Shown in pieces: positions 1 through 9,518 of a stretch of 64,000 nucleotides of DNA; the first letter of the stretch is position 1, and each line of letters starts with the position of its first letter. Under the pieces are notes generated by a model. That model saw only the letters and a program-made list of their open reading frames with translations, ran no database searches and was not told the DNA's origin. Made by a program: the position numbers and the translations under genes. The DNA is from Nemania diffusa (Eukaryota; Ascomycota; Sordariomycetes; Xylariales; Xylariaceae): assembly GCA_038501195.1 (NCBI GenBank), contig JBBPUQ010000008.1, positions 1,034,001-1,098,000 on the forward strand, given 5' to 3'.

Positions 1-325
1 ACCGTCGCTTGGAAGGTTAGGCTCCCCTCGGTGGCCAAGGATCGCAAGTCGTAATTTAGCAGTGCTTAATCCTACCTTAAGATTATTCTATGGCTAGGAA
101 AGGGTACCAACTCCGAAATGACACGGGGTAGAGATCTCGACAAGTCGAGGCAAACAGTTGCCGCAGGCATGAGGGAGGCTTTTTTTAGTTGGTGCCATCT
201 TTCTCCCAAGTAAATTCGTCTTGCGCTGCGTCTTAATTAATGGCCCGTTCGCCCATTATTCAAGACTTAGTTGATTCCATCACGGCTAGTCTCCGTAGTC
301 TTATTCATATTGCTTCTGTTCCATA
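1..325. other. Intergenic upstream region
   Basis: No gene, RNA or repeat was recognised. This is the upstream region of the secreted protein gene that begins at 326. It contains a short T run near 180-187 and no convincing TATA box. Confidence 0.5.
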
Positions 326-2539
326 ATGGCAAAGATCAAATTGCTCTTGTTCCTCATGATCAGAGGTGCTATGTCTATAGCCTTCACAAGATTCGCAAAT
401 TCATCTATATCAACAAATAGCACTTCCAGCACCTCGCAGGTTATTGTTTCTTTAACCCAGACAGATGGTTCAAGCAAAGCCACTCAAACTTTGTCTAACA
501 TTCCACCTACGACAAGAATAAGTGTGAGCGTCACTATTCCTACTGGACCATCTTCTACCCCGAGTAGCCATAGTTCACCCTTAGTTAGCTCCATAACTAC
601 TAGTTCTACTACCGCCGTGATCAACCCGGTCACTAGTACGGTGACAGTTCCACCTACTGGATTCTCAATTGAAGGGATCACAACTTCGAGCCTAACGACT
701 AATACATGGATAACTACAACAAAGGATGGCCAAGCAACTGTGGTGCCGGTTCTTGTCGGATGTCCAGGATGCGGTGGGATGTCTTCAGGTATCATTCTAT
801 GGGGATTACCACCCATCGTAAATACCGTGTTCACGTTTCCCACGTTCCCAATGCTTCCTCCTTTTTATCTCCCCTGTATCCAAATACTTGGTGCTTCTAT
901 TGGAAGCTGCTCAAAAGGCCCCTCGAGTCCGCCAGATGATAGCACCAAACCCACAAGTCAGCCAGAAACTTCCCAAACCGACACCTCCTCAAGTTCCAAA
1001 ACTACGACATCAAAATCAGCATCCTCTACATCTAGCTGCGAAACGCTTGCAACTGTCACGGACGTTTTCGTCGCTTGTAGCACTGACTCCGTATCTGGAA
1101 CAGTCACAACCGACTGCTACTCGACCTCGACGATGATTGTCAGTGGCTGTAGTGTAAGCGCAACGACCACGAGCTCCTTTACTGGTGGCTTTTGCCTCAG
1201 TAGACCGGCAGCCGCTACAAGTGGACCTATTGGCACATATTCTTTCCCGGGATATGCACCTTTCACGCTCCCAGACATCACTGGCACGATTTCAGAAACA
1301 GTATCTAGCTCAGCTTCTACTTCTCAATCCCTGCCATCCTCCGCACTTCCATCATCTTCGTTACCATCACCCCCTTCCTCGACATCCTCTCCTCTCCCTA
1401 CTTCTAACTCTTCCTCCTCTTCTGGGCCCACAACACTGCAAACCTCCACAAAGACATTGACAGCGTCAAGTGTGCCAAAAATGAATACATCAACCTCGTC
1501 TTTAGTTGAATCTCTTCCAAGTCCTAGCACCACGTTGCCACCACATACTGCGGCCCCAGATATCACCATAGCTACGCCTACGACAACGCCAGATTGCGTT
1601 GGAGGCTTCGCAACTTACACACTACCAGCTGTCGCATCTGCCCCTGCGAATGCGGCATCTTTGAAGTTTCTCATCCCAGCGGCAGATACTTCGGACGAAG
1701 CTTGGGAGTTTGATATCCCATCCGGCCAAGACCCCGATCCAAGGGCCAATGTAATTTCTTGGCAAGTGGTCACATCGTCGGTAGGGCCACCAACTGGGAG
1801 TGGTGATGGAGGGGAAGATATGAAAATTGAATGGCAGTCACCTAAAGATCCTAGTACGTTAAATAGTCTTTCTCTTTTTCCAGCACGCACAGCTAACCAG
1901 TCCATCTAGATGGCACATATGTAGAGCTATTATTCAAGTCAGATCAGCCTCTAGCCGCTCAAAAGTTTAATGTCGTGGCAACAGGTGGCAGTGTCAGTTC
2001 TCCCACACCTCGCCCTCTAATCAACATACCTAGTCCTAACAAGCAGCCAGTTCGCTTGCCTACCATCCTCATGCAACGGCCCACCGACAGTCGTAAGTTA
2101 TATTTTGCCCCTCTCATGTGAAAATACTAATACTTTCCAGACCACGGATAAGGATGGATTAACATGTAAACTCTATCCTTGCAGCACGGACCCAGTGTGC
2201 GAACCCGGGGGCCCAGTGACGCCAGAGGCCGACTGTCTAGTAGTAGACGACGGCGCGCTCATCCCTCTCTGGTATGATGTGAGCATTGTGACTAACAACT
2301 GGATAACGGACGATGGGGCAAAGCTCAAATCTGAAGAGAAGGGGTGCGGCGCTATGACAGGCTGGAGTGTTAAAGATATCAATGTGAAGAGCGCCGATGG
2401 GTCTTGGACAGCTTCCCATATGTTCACGTTCACGCTAACGTTAACAGTCAAGTCAGGGTGTGTAGAGAGGGCGATTGCGAGTGCGGGAGGCCCTAGTGGC
2501 TTGAAATGCGCACAGGGTACTAGCGATTGGGTATTCTGA
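326..2539 (+). CDS. Ser/Thr-rich secreted mucin-like protein, four exons
   Basis: A predicted 683-aa extracellular protein. I infer exons 326-1853, 1910-1992, 2051-2092 and 2141-2539. The introns are 56, 58 and 48 nt and have CTAAC-like branch sites; only this combination keeps one frame to the stop at 2539. The N-terminus (MAKIKLLLFLMI) fits a signal peptide. Residues ~60-150 are Ser/Thr/Pro-rich. A Cys/Gly block (VGCPGCGG, then LPCIQILG) covers ~155-205, followed by a long Ser/Thr/Pro stretch that is probably O-glycosylated. The C-terminal ~190 residues are less biased and carry Cys pairs (CNGPPTV, CKLYPC, CEPGG, a C-terminal KCAQGTSDWVF). The Cys/Gly block recalls linker regions beside fungal subgroup-C chitinases (inference), but no GH18 catalytic motif is present. 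It could be a cell-wall or adhesive surface protein; the function is unknown. Confidence 0.72.
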
Positions 2540-3663
2540 TATCAGCCCTCTCTGTAGGCGACTAGTTAGGACTTTACATCCCTCTTCGCCATGTAGCTTG
2601 ATGATTCGGTTAATTTGTTAGTTGTACGCGCGGATACATACTCGCTTGAGCACAGAAAAAATGCACCACTTTAGTAGCATGTAGGAAAACTTGTTCGTTC
2701 TTATTTTGAAGGCTTCTAATCAGCGTTGAATATCTGACAGGCTTCGGCTGACTCATTTGTCTTTGGGTTGTAGCCCGTGGACATGAGGTAACCAGTGATT
2801 GATTTCGCCGTATTATAGGCCTTAGATTCTACCTCGCTGTGACGATTTTACATGGTATCCCCAAACCCCCTAATTGGCTCCACCTACCCGTGAGCTTAGT
2901 TTCGATTAGCAGCCAAAACACAGAAGCCTATTGCCTCACAAGTTAGGATATGCCTTCTCTTTTCATGTAAGGTTAATTCAACAGATAAAGATGGAAATTA
3001 GAGAGAAGTTGGACGCCTGAGGGTTGGTGGGATGGCTTTCGGGACTCTTCAGTCATTCTACAAGAGTGAGCGGCGCTAACGACGGAAAAATGGGCAAACT
3101 GCAGTTCAAAGCCTGCACGTCTTTTTAAGCAAAGATAAGCCTGTGTACAGGACTGAAGCTTAAATAAATGAAAGCCCTGCTGTGATTTAGGAAAAAAGGT
3201 CGTATACAATATAATTATGCAAATGCTAATATAGCCCTAGGTATGGAGAGAAATCAAGCACCTTAAAGACTCATATAGAATTACTATGAATTGTTTCCAA
3301 GCCCAAGCTCTAGATCACTAGCCTTTGTCACGCAGGCTTAAAAAACTGATAAAGGGGTAGAAGATTCCAAGATAAGCTGTGTGATTAAAGGGGCGACGGC
3401 ACCTTATTTTGAGCTCCCACGTATATATATACTAGAGATATATGAAGAGAACAATAGAGCTTATAGCTTAGGAACTGCCCTTTGATGCACTAGCTCAAAT
3501 CCACAGTGCAAGCTACTTCCTTATTAGAGCAGTCCGGTTTGATAGCATACCCAAAGATTTTTCGTCAAGCGTAGCATGCCTCTTCTCCCTTCACCTCGCA
3601 ATCTAGTTTAGGTGACAACACACGCATTGCGAACCTCTTTTGGTCTTTGAACCACACAACGAT
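2540..3663. other. Intergenic, no gene recognised
   Basis: About 1.1 kb without a supportable reading frame. It is moderately AT-rich, with a short (TA)n tract around 3421-3432. No RNA gene signature was seen. Confidence 0.5.
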
Positions 3664-3930
3664 CTATTCTGACTCCCACTCGTTTCCAAGGATAGTAACC
3701 TGCTCCCAGTCGACGTCACATATCTTCACTTCTTGAGACGCTGTCGTAGGCTCAGTGTCCTGTAAATTGGGGCTCGTAATCGTGGTAGTTGAGGTTTCAG
3801 GGGTCGATGGAAGATCGAGTATGGCTTTTAGTCGCTCTGGGCATGACAGGATGATTCCAGCCTCAATTACAGCGGGGAATCGTGCGAGGGTGTGGCCCGT
3901 GAAGGGGGTGGTTATCTTAGTCTTTAATCT
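3664..3930 (-). pseudogene. Coding relic, C-terminal end of an unknown protein
   Basis: The minus strand is open for about 88 codons from just below a stop at ~3931 to a TAG at 3664, with no start codon at the upstream end. The reading is protein-like, not random: it runs through GHTLARFPAVIEAGII and LSCPERLKAILDL, then a Thr/Ser stretch, and ends VDWEQVTILGNEWESE. Composition and the acidic, Trp-containing C-terminus look like the tail of a real protein. I do not recognise the family. It is divergent from the relic that starts at 4005. It may be a 3' exon whose upstream exons are lost, or a decayed gene. Confidence 0.35.
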
Positions 3931-4004
3931 TCAACTTGCCCCCTTTTTTCATTACATTAATTGCAGCCCAAACTTTTATTAAATCCCACATCAATACAAC
4001 AGAC

Positions 4005-4355
4005 ATGCTTAAGCCACAACCGGACTTCGGTGTCATCCCCGACAGGTTCGCTAGTCTTGGAGAAGAGTTCTCCGCCAAGTGCGCGGATATTAAGCAAGAG
4101 CTCTCGCTCTGTGGAAATATGCCAGCAATTATGAGCGGAGCCCAGATCCTCGATAGCTTAGACAACACGAGCCAGAACCTTAAACAACATACAACACCAA
4201 AGTTTAGAGAAAATTACGCCCTAGCATCAGTGAAGAATAGAAATTCTGTGTACAATATACGTGCATGGGCTAAGTATATTTATTGGTACAGAACTGCCGG
4301 CATAAGGTTACGCTCAGGATATTATCCACGCGTGATAGATTGCATAATAATATAG
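4005..4355 (+). pseudogene. Small ORF or relic with helical N-terminal segment, unknown family
   Basis: The frame is open from ATG 4005 (an in-frame ATG lies upstream at 3936). The first ~60 residues look genuine and helical (FGVIPDRFASLGEEF, then SAKCADIKQELSLCGNMPA). After about residue 65 the sequence loses protein character (runs such as YIYWYRTAGIRLRSGYYP), as if the frame has run out of the original exon or the gene has decayed. The N-terminal pattern suggests a coiled-coil-forming fungal hypothetical protein. Head-to-head with the relic at 3664-3930, so the pair may be the remains of one rearranged locus. Confidence 0.3.
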
Positions 4356-4503
4356 CATAGCGGCTAATTATTTTCGACAAGGAGCGGGTATCCTCGACAT
4401 TTACTGCTATAACTCGCCGATGCGCCCGATCTTCAGAGTGCATCATGTAAACAAACGAGGGTATTGCGTTCATCGTCCGCCTTCTTGATTTCACCACCCG
4501 ATC

Positions 4504-5015
4504 ATGTTGCCAATAGTACGGCCGTTTTTGGCCCTGACGCTTGTTGGTCTTGGCATATCAGCAGCCCTAGAACCTTGTGACCAGGTTCCAAGTTGGACCC
4601 TTCGAGACCTCAACATCACAACTCGCGACGAGGTCGGTGAAACCGGCACGGCGTCTTTCGCCTTTACATACAACCTGACCAACCAAACTGAAGCAATCAC
4701 ATGTCCTCTGCACTCGAACTATCGATGCACAATTACCGGCACGCAGAATGACAATTCGACTGTAATCGAAATCCAGATTGGATTAGGCATGCTCTATATG
4801 AGCGTTGTACAAGTACTCGACTGTGGCGATAGTGGCTCGTATGTGATAATTTCTCGGATATAAACCCAAGCAACAGGACAGAAGGCTAACGGAGGGGTTG
4901 CAGTACCACATTTGTAGGAAGTTCTGAGGTGAACGTCGATTGCGAGACCGTCCCGTTTGGGCCACAAACCTGCACGGCGGACTATGCAACGTTTCAGGGC
5001 TCATCGAACGTGTAA
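4504..5015 (+). CDS. Small secreted cysteine-containing protein, AA1-like, two exons
   Basis: A predicted 148-aa secreted protein from exons 4504-4838 and 4904-5015. The donor GTATGT at 4839, a GCTAAC branch site and the acceptor at 4903 join in phase 2 and give a longer, sensible C-terminus than reading through. Residues 1-21 are a clear signal peptide (hydrophobic LALTLVGLGISAA). The mature protein has six cysteines, near residues 25, 67, 75, 107, 125 and 135, enough for three disulfides, and N-glycosylation sequons (NIT, NLT, NQT, NST). The pattern WTLRDLNITTRDE followed by FAFTYNLTN and a YRC motif resembles AA1-like/Alt a 1-type beta-barrel secreted proteins of fungi. Such proteins are often effector candidates or allergens; the role here is inferred only. 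Confidence 0.7.
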
Positions 5016-5895
5016 GGACCATCGTTAACAAGTTCAATATTGTGAGTTTGAAGGTCGAATATACGATTAGACCTAAGCTTGGCTTTGATACAAGTTTTCC
5101 TGTCTTATCGAGTCCATTCACTAAATGGAGGATTTAATGCCTATACGAGGTCTAGGGAGGTCCTAGATAAGAAGGCAACCGGAAGCGAGAAGGCAGTTTA
5201 TAAGCAAGCCCTGAAATCTTACCTAGGCTGGAGGTCATGAAATCACTAGGGCCCTTGATTTCATCACGTGTTATGAAGTGAATTGCATAGCCTTCCCTCG
5301 TTACTCACTAATAGACCCCTTGGGCCTATTGTTTAGAATGGATGATTCCCCCCAAGTGTTATTCTCTAGGCGTGTTGCTGTGACGTTCTCATATTATATA
5401 AGTAACTTCAAATAGTCAAGGTTTACAAATTGACAAATTTCTGCTTTTTTCGTAGTTGTGTTGCCGTTCTATTCCGTGATAGCTATAAAGTTGTTCAAGT
5501 TTATCAAGCATGGTAAATGGGATACTATGCACGTCTACTTTGAATATAGCTTATTTGTACCAATCATTACCATTCTATAGCTCCGTAGTTCTAAATGCTC
5601 TTCCCAATACATTTACCTTCGTGTTTAGTAATTCAATATACAGTCTTAATTGCTATTAGGGGGGGTCAAACCCATTTGCTATCACCTTTGACATGCAGCG
5701 TAAATTAAACTCAATAGGGTCACTGCCTTTTTGAAGGAAAGAACTTCGATTTTCATTCCTACTTATACCTAATAGAGATGTGTAGAGAACGAGTAATTTG
5801 TGTAGAGAGCGTCCGATGACAAAACCCAGCAATAGCAACAAGATCCCACCAATTCATAGTCCTCAATACAACACGAGAAGCTTGGGTCTCTTCAA
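5016..5895. other. Intergenic, no gene recognised
   Basis: About 0.9 kb of AT-leaning sequence between two genes whose 3' ends face each other. It should contain both terminators; nothing else is supportable. Confidence 0.5.
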
Positions 5896-6321
5896 TTAGG
5901 CATTGCAGCCCACGTCGTAGAAGAAGAAGGGCGCGGCACAATTCTCAAGGATTTCGGTTGCCACGTTGGTCTGCTCCGTGTAGCAGTTCCCAGTGCCGTC
6001 CTGCTCGACCGCAAAACTCAAGCACCCGGCACGGCTCTGGCAGGCTGCCTTGCAGGACGCGGGGGAGAAGCCGGATCCCAGCCAGATCTCGTTCTGCCCC
6101 ACGCCGCCGTTGCTGTACCCCTGGGTGTAGCAGTTGTTGAGGGAGCACATTATGCCGCTCTGGGAGCGGGCCTCGAGGTTGAAGGCGGGGCTGAAGCCGA
6201 GGCCGCGCTTGGTGTTGGTGGAGCCGGCCACGTTGGGTGCGTAGGTGTTGGACTTGGCGGCCGCGGCGGCCTCTGCGAGGGTGATGGAGAGGAGGGGCAA
6301 GACGATGGCGAGGAGCTGCAT
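5896..6321 (-). CDS. Small secreted 8-cysteine protein, possibly PAN/apple-like
   Basis: An intronless 141-aa protein. Residues 1-20 form a signal peptide (MQLLAIVLPLLSITLAEA). A Lys-Arg at residues 38-39 (STNTKR) is a candidate Kex2 processing site, which would leave a mature domain of about 100 residues. That domain has eight cysteines (MCSLNNC, SCKAAC, AGCLSF, GNCYTE, ENC, and a final VGCNA), consistent with four disulfides. The central CKAACQSRAGCLSFAVEQDG pattern resembles PAN/apple-type modules, in which a Cys-x3-Cys helix precedes a strand ending near a second Cys. Higher GC than its flanks marks it as a real coding block. Function unknown; an effector or wall-associated lectin-like role is possible. 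Confidence 0.72.
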   Translation of the reverse strand: MQLLAIVLPLLSITLAEAAAAAKSNTYAPNVAGSTNTKRGLGFSPAFNLEARSQSGIMCSLNNCYTQGYSNGGVGQNEIWLGSGFSPASCKAACQSRAGCLSFAVEQDGTGNCYTEQTNVATEILENCAAPFFFYDVGCNA

Positions 6322-9066
6322 GGTGAGGGATAGTTGGCAGAGAGATGTGTGGGAAAGGTTGGTATGCGAATAAGGTTAAATGTAGTTGCTATGCTTTAGA
6401 GCTTGAGGAGGCAGTGATCTAGGGATGTCAAGTTTGGAAATAGAAGAGGTGTTAGGCTCCTCTTTATACTCGACATATCGATACTGAGTGATGTCTTCTC
6501 GCCTAGCGATGACCTATATAGTCTAGTCTAATAGTACACAGGCACGATGTAATTGCCAGACCTCAGTTCTCTAGATCTTAATGATACATGACAACCTGTC
6601 CTGTTCAGCGCAATACTAACCGGATTAGACAAAGCACTTACTGAGGTATAGCCCCTATGAACAGCCGACGATGGCTTCATTAGTTCTTACGAACTCTAGA
6701 AGCTGTATCGGCCCTACTGTGCATTTCCCAGACTGACATTCTGCATCAATATCACTTCAGCTTGCTGCGCTGACACATGTAGCCTACCTAAGTCAAGGTT
6801 CGGCTAAAATATTTCTGTTTGCTAACATGACTTCACAGAGAAGGATGTGAGAAGCCACGCCTCTGCTGTTTTGGTGTCGATGCAATTCGGTCACCTCTAT
6901 CTCATTTCCCTTTCGTATGCTTACAGTAATAATACGAGACATCAAGTCGTCTGACCCTTGAAGTATTTCCTAGAATACGAATTAACATTTGCCACGAAAC
7001 AACTACAGCACTATACCACGACTCGATTGTACAAAGTATAAGGTTGTCAGGATGAGGAACCGTGATCGCTTACAGGTATTATGCGTACATACCGTTACAA
7101 TATTAAGAAAGACCTGCAGGATCTTATGGTCGTCATGTGCTACAGCCGCATTCTGACCCATGCCGTCGTGCATTACGACTAGCTTTATATGCGGCGTTCT
7201 CTTGAGCTTCACTACGATGTGCCTAGTTCTCCCGTATTGCATAAGCGGATTATTTGTACTTGTCTCGTGTTGGAGCGGGTTAAGACTGACCCTAGGAGCA
7301 GTAAGATCTATTGTTGTTGCTGTTATTGTTGACAACTAGGCCTCCGAAGGGCATAAGGGGCTTGTAATGCTAGGCCTATCGTGCTATAGCTCCGTCCGCT
7401 TTCTATCCCATATCAGAATTAGGAGATAGGCCGGGGGTAGATTTGGCCCTATATATGACAGTTAGGTAAATGAATGAGATCATTTTGAAAACTGTTGACA
7501 ACATTCGTCTTGGTTAATAGGAGTGGTACTACTAAAAGCAGCCTCTAGGGGCAACCTGATATTTACTCAGCAAGAATCGGCGCGGAACATGTTGGTGACA
7601 AGACATCAGGTGATGCATCGATTGTGGCGTGCCGGGGCACTTGGCCGTCTGCAGCTGCTTACGGCATGTAGCTTACGGTTAGGATCAGCCGGGGAGCCGT
7701 GGTTGATACAGGGGTTTGCAGCATACGATTTAGCATTACTAGAGTGTACCCTTGCTAAGTACTATGAGTCTGTGAGGCTTTAGATAGGGCAGTATGTGAG
7801 CGAGCTGGTGACCTTTGCGATAGACTATTAGTGTAAGTAGGAAACTTGAGGCGATACACCTTCTAGGCGGCGAGTGCTGGGGTAGCATGCCAAGTGCACC
7901 ATGGCAAGGTCGGGTCTACTTGGCATCGTCCAAAGTAGGTAGCATCAGAGCAGGCCTCGACTAGGATTTGGTGCTCACTAATAATCCTTGGGCTGTTCAG
8001 AATAGTAATGATATCTTCTATCCCCTGATTAAACGAACAAATGAGACATAAAAGGTGACGCTATGGCTCACAGCGGCTAAAGTTAGGCCAGAGTTAGTAG
8101 AGATGCCGTTGAAGGAAATTATAACTTATAAAGTAGGTTTAAGCGCCTTGAACCATTCTCAAACTCTGAATATGTCGGGCACTCAAGAACTATTTATTAT
8201 ACGATAACACGTAGTGTAGATAGTCATGTGACCACCCGAGACCACTCATAACTAAATACGTATAGCTCCCCGCCTTTACATATGGTGCGCGGTTAGTGGG
8301 GATATAATGAGCAGATATTTCCCCTATAAGCAAGAAGCTTTTAGCGAAGTGCCTCGACTTACATAATACCTGTAGCCATTCGCTTAATCAAGTTAACGGT
8401 GAAGAATGTAAGCTCGGATAGACTCATGGTACCATACCGCACATAAATATTTACAACGGATCGGAGTAACTAACACTTGCAGCAGTCTATAGGAAACCCT
8501 GTAATGGAATACGAACTTCATAATGGAAGTATATACAGCGCCTAAATTCTCACTACTGTAACGTTGTAAAAACTCGTTGCAAATGCAGTCAGCAAGCAGC
8601 CCCTTAAAAACAGGGGTAACATGCGGGGTGGCCAGCATGACAGCTAGGAGTTATTGAGGCCAAAAGTATCTTGCTTTTACTGTGATCTAGATCTTAGTTG
8701 GGCAGTAGACTATAGAATTACTCACTATGGTCTAATAATAACTACATATTTAGCCAAACTATAGTTTACAAATTTCCTTCTTTTCTAGCTCGGTAGGTTT
8801 GGCACCTTCGGGGCCTCTTTACGAATACTCAAAAAAACAACACAACGCTGCTATATTTGTATGTTTAGCATTTACGTATTACCATAGAAAACATCTAGCT
8901 TAAAGAGGATTGTATAAGTCTTTTTATTTGCTAATCCGGGCACAATATTATCTGATGATAGTCTAGTTTCAACTAAAAAGGATAAGAAAAGTATTTAGTT
9001 TTGTTTCGTCAGCTTTGATTTGTTTAACCCCAACACTAGATGATAATTGGAGTAGCTGAGAGCTGA
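6322..9066. other. Long intergenic stretch, no convincing gene
   Basis: About 2.7 kb. Short open frames exist at 7003-7335 (minus) and 7523-7783 (plus), but neither shows a recognisable motif, splice continuation or coding bias. The composition is mildly AT-rich and rich in TA-containing words, as in decayed accessory DNA. No tRNA-like A/B boxes were seen. Confidence 0.45.
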
Positions 9067-9399
9067 GGCCGATGTAGCGAGTCGGATGCGCGACTTCTTG
9101 AATTTCTTGGCGACGAGGATGCCGTTGAAACCCCCGAGATCAGACTATTCTATGCTGGATGCTTTCCATCGCATGGCCAGAGGTTTGGCATAACAGAACG
9201 GGGATATTATTGTTTGCTGCCGCACGAAGCGAAAACCGGCGACTTAGTTTGCATTGTGTATGGCAACATTGTTCCAATTCTCTTTCGTCGACATGTTGGT
9301 CACTACCAGAATTTTGGAGAGTGCTACGTTAATGGCTTGATGCAGTATAACGCGTCAGTGCTTCGAGATTGCCAAGAAGTAATGTTCACGATATGTTAA
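9067..9399 (+). pseudogene. C-terminal fragment of a HET (heterokaryon incompatibility) protein
   Basis: The plus strand is open for 110 codons between an upstream in-frame stop and the TAA at 9397-9399, but no HET domain precedes it. The reading shows the standard C-terminal end of fungal HET proteins: a GQRFGITERGYYCLLP segment (usual form: RRFxxTexGyxGLgP), then KTGDLVCIVYGNIVPILFR (usual form: GDxVcvlxGsxvPxvLR) and GHYQNFGECYVNGLM (usual form: yxlvGexYVhGiM). These are the most conserved parts outside the catalytic-like N-terminal half. The N-terminal HET domain should lie upstream of 9067, where only non-coding sequence is visible, so this is a truncated relic. It lies tail-to-tail with the NACHT gene below. 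Confidence 0.72.
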
Positions 9400-9518
9400 T
9401 ATAGAGCGTGGGCAGGCGATCATCCTGTGTCACGGAAAAAGGACGCCTTTAATCCATGATAGAATTTACGGTATATATGGGCTCTACGCGACATCCTGCC
9501 TACACATCTTGTACCACG

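Noticed and set aside
7003..7783. Two mid-size frames (minus 7003-7335, plus 7523-7783)
   Set aside because: No recognisable motif, coding bias or plausible introns. They are compatible with chance in non-coding DNA.
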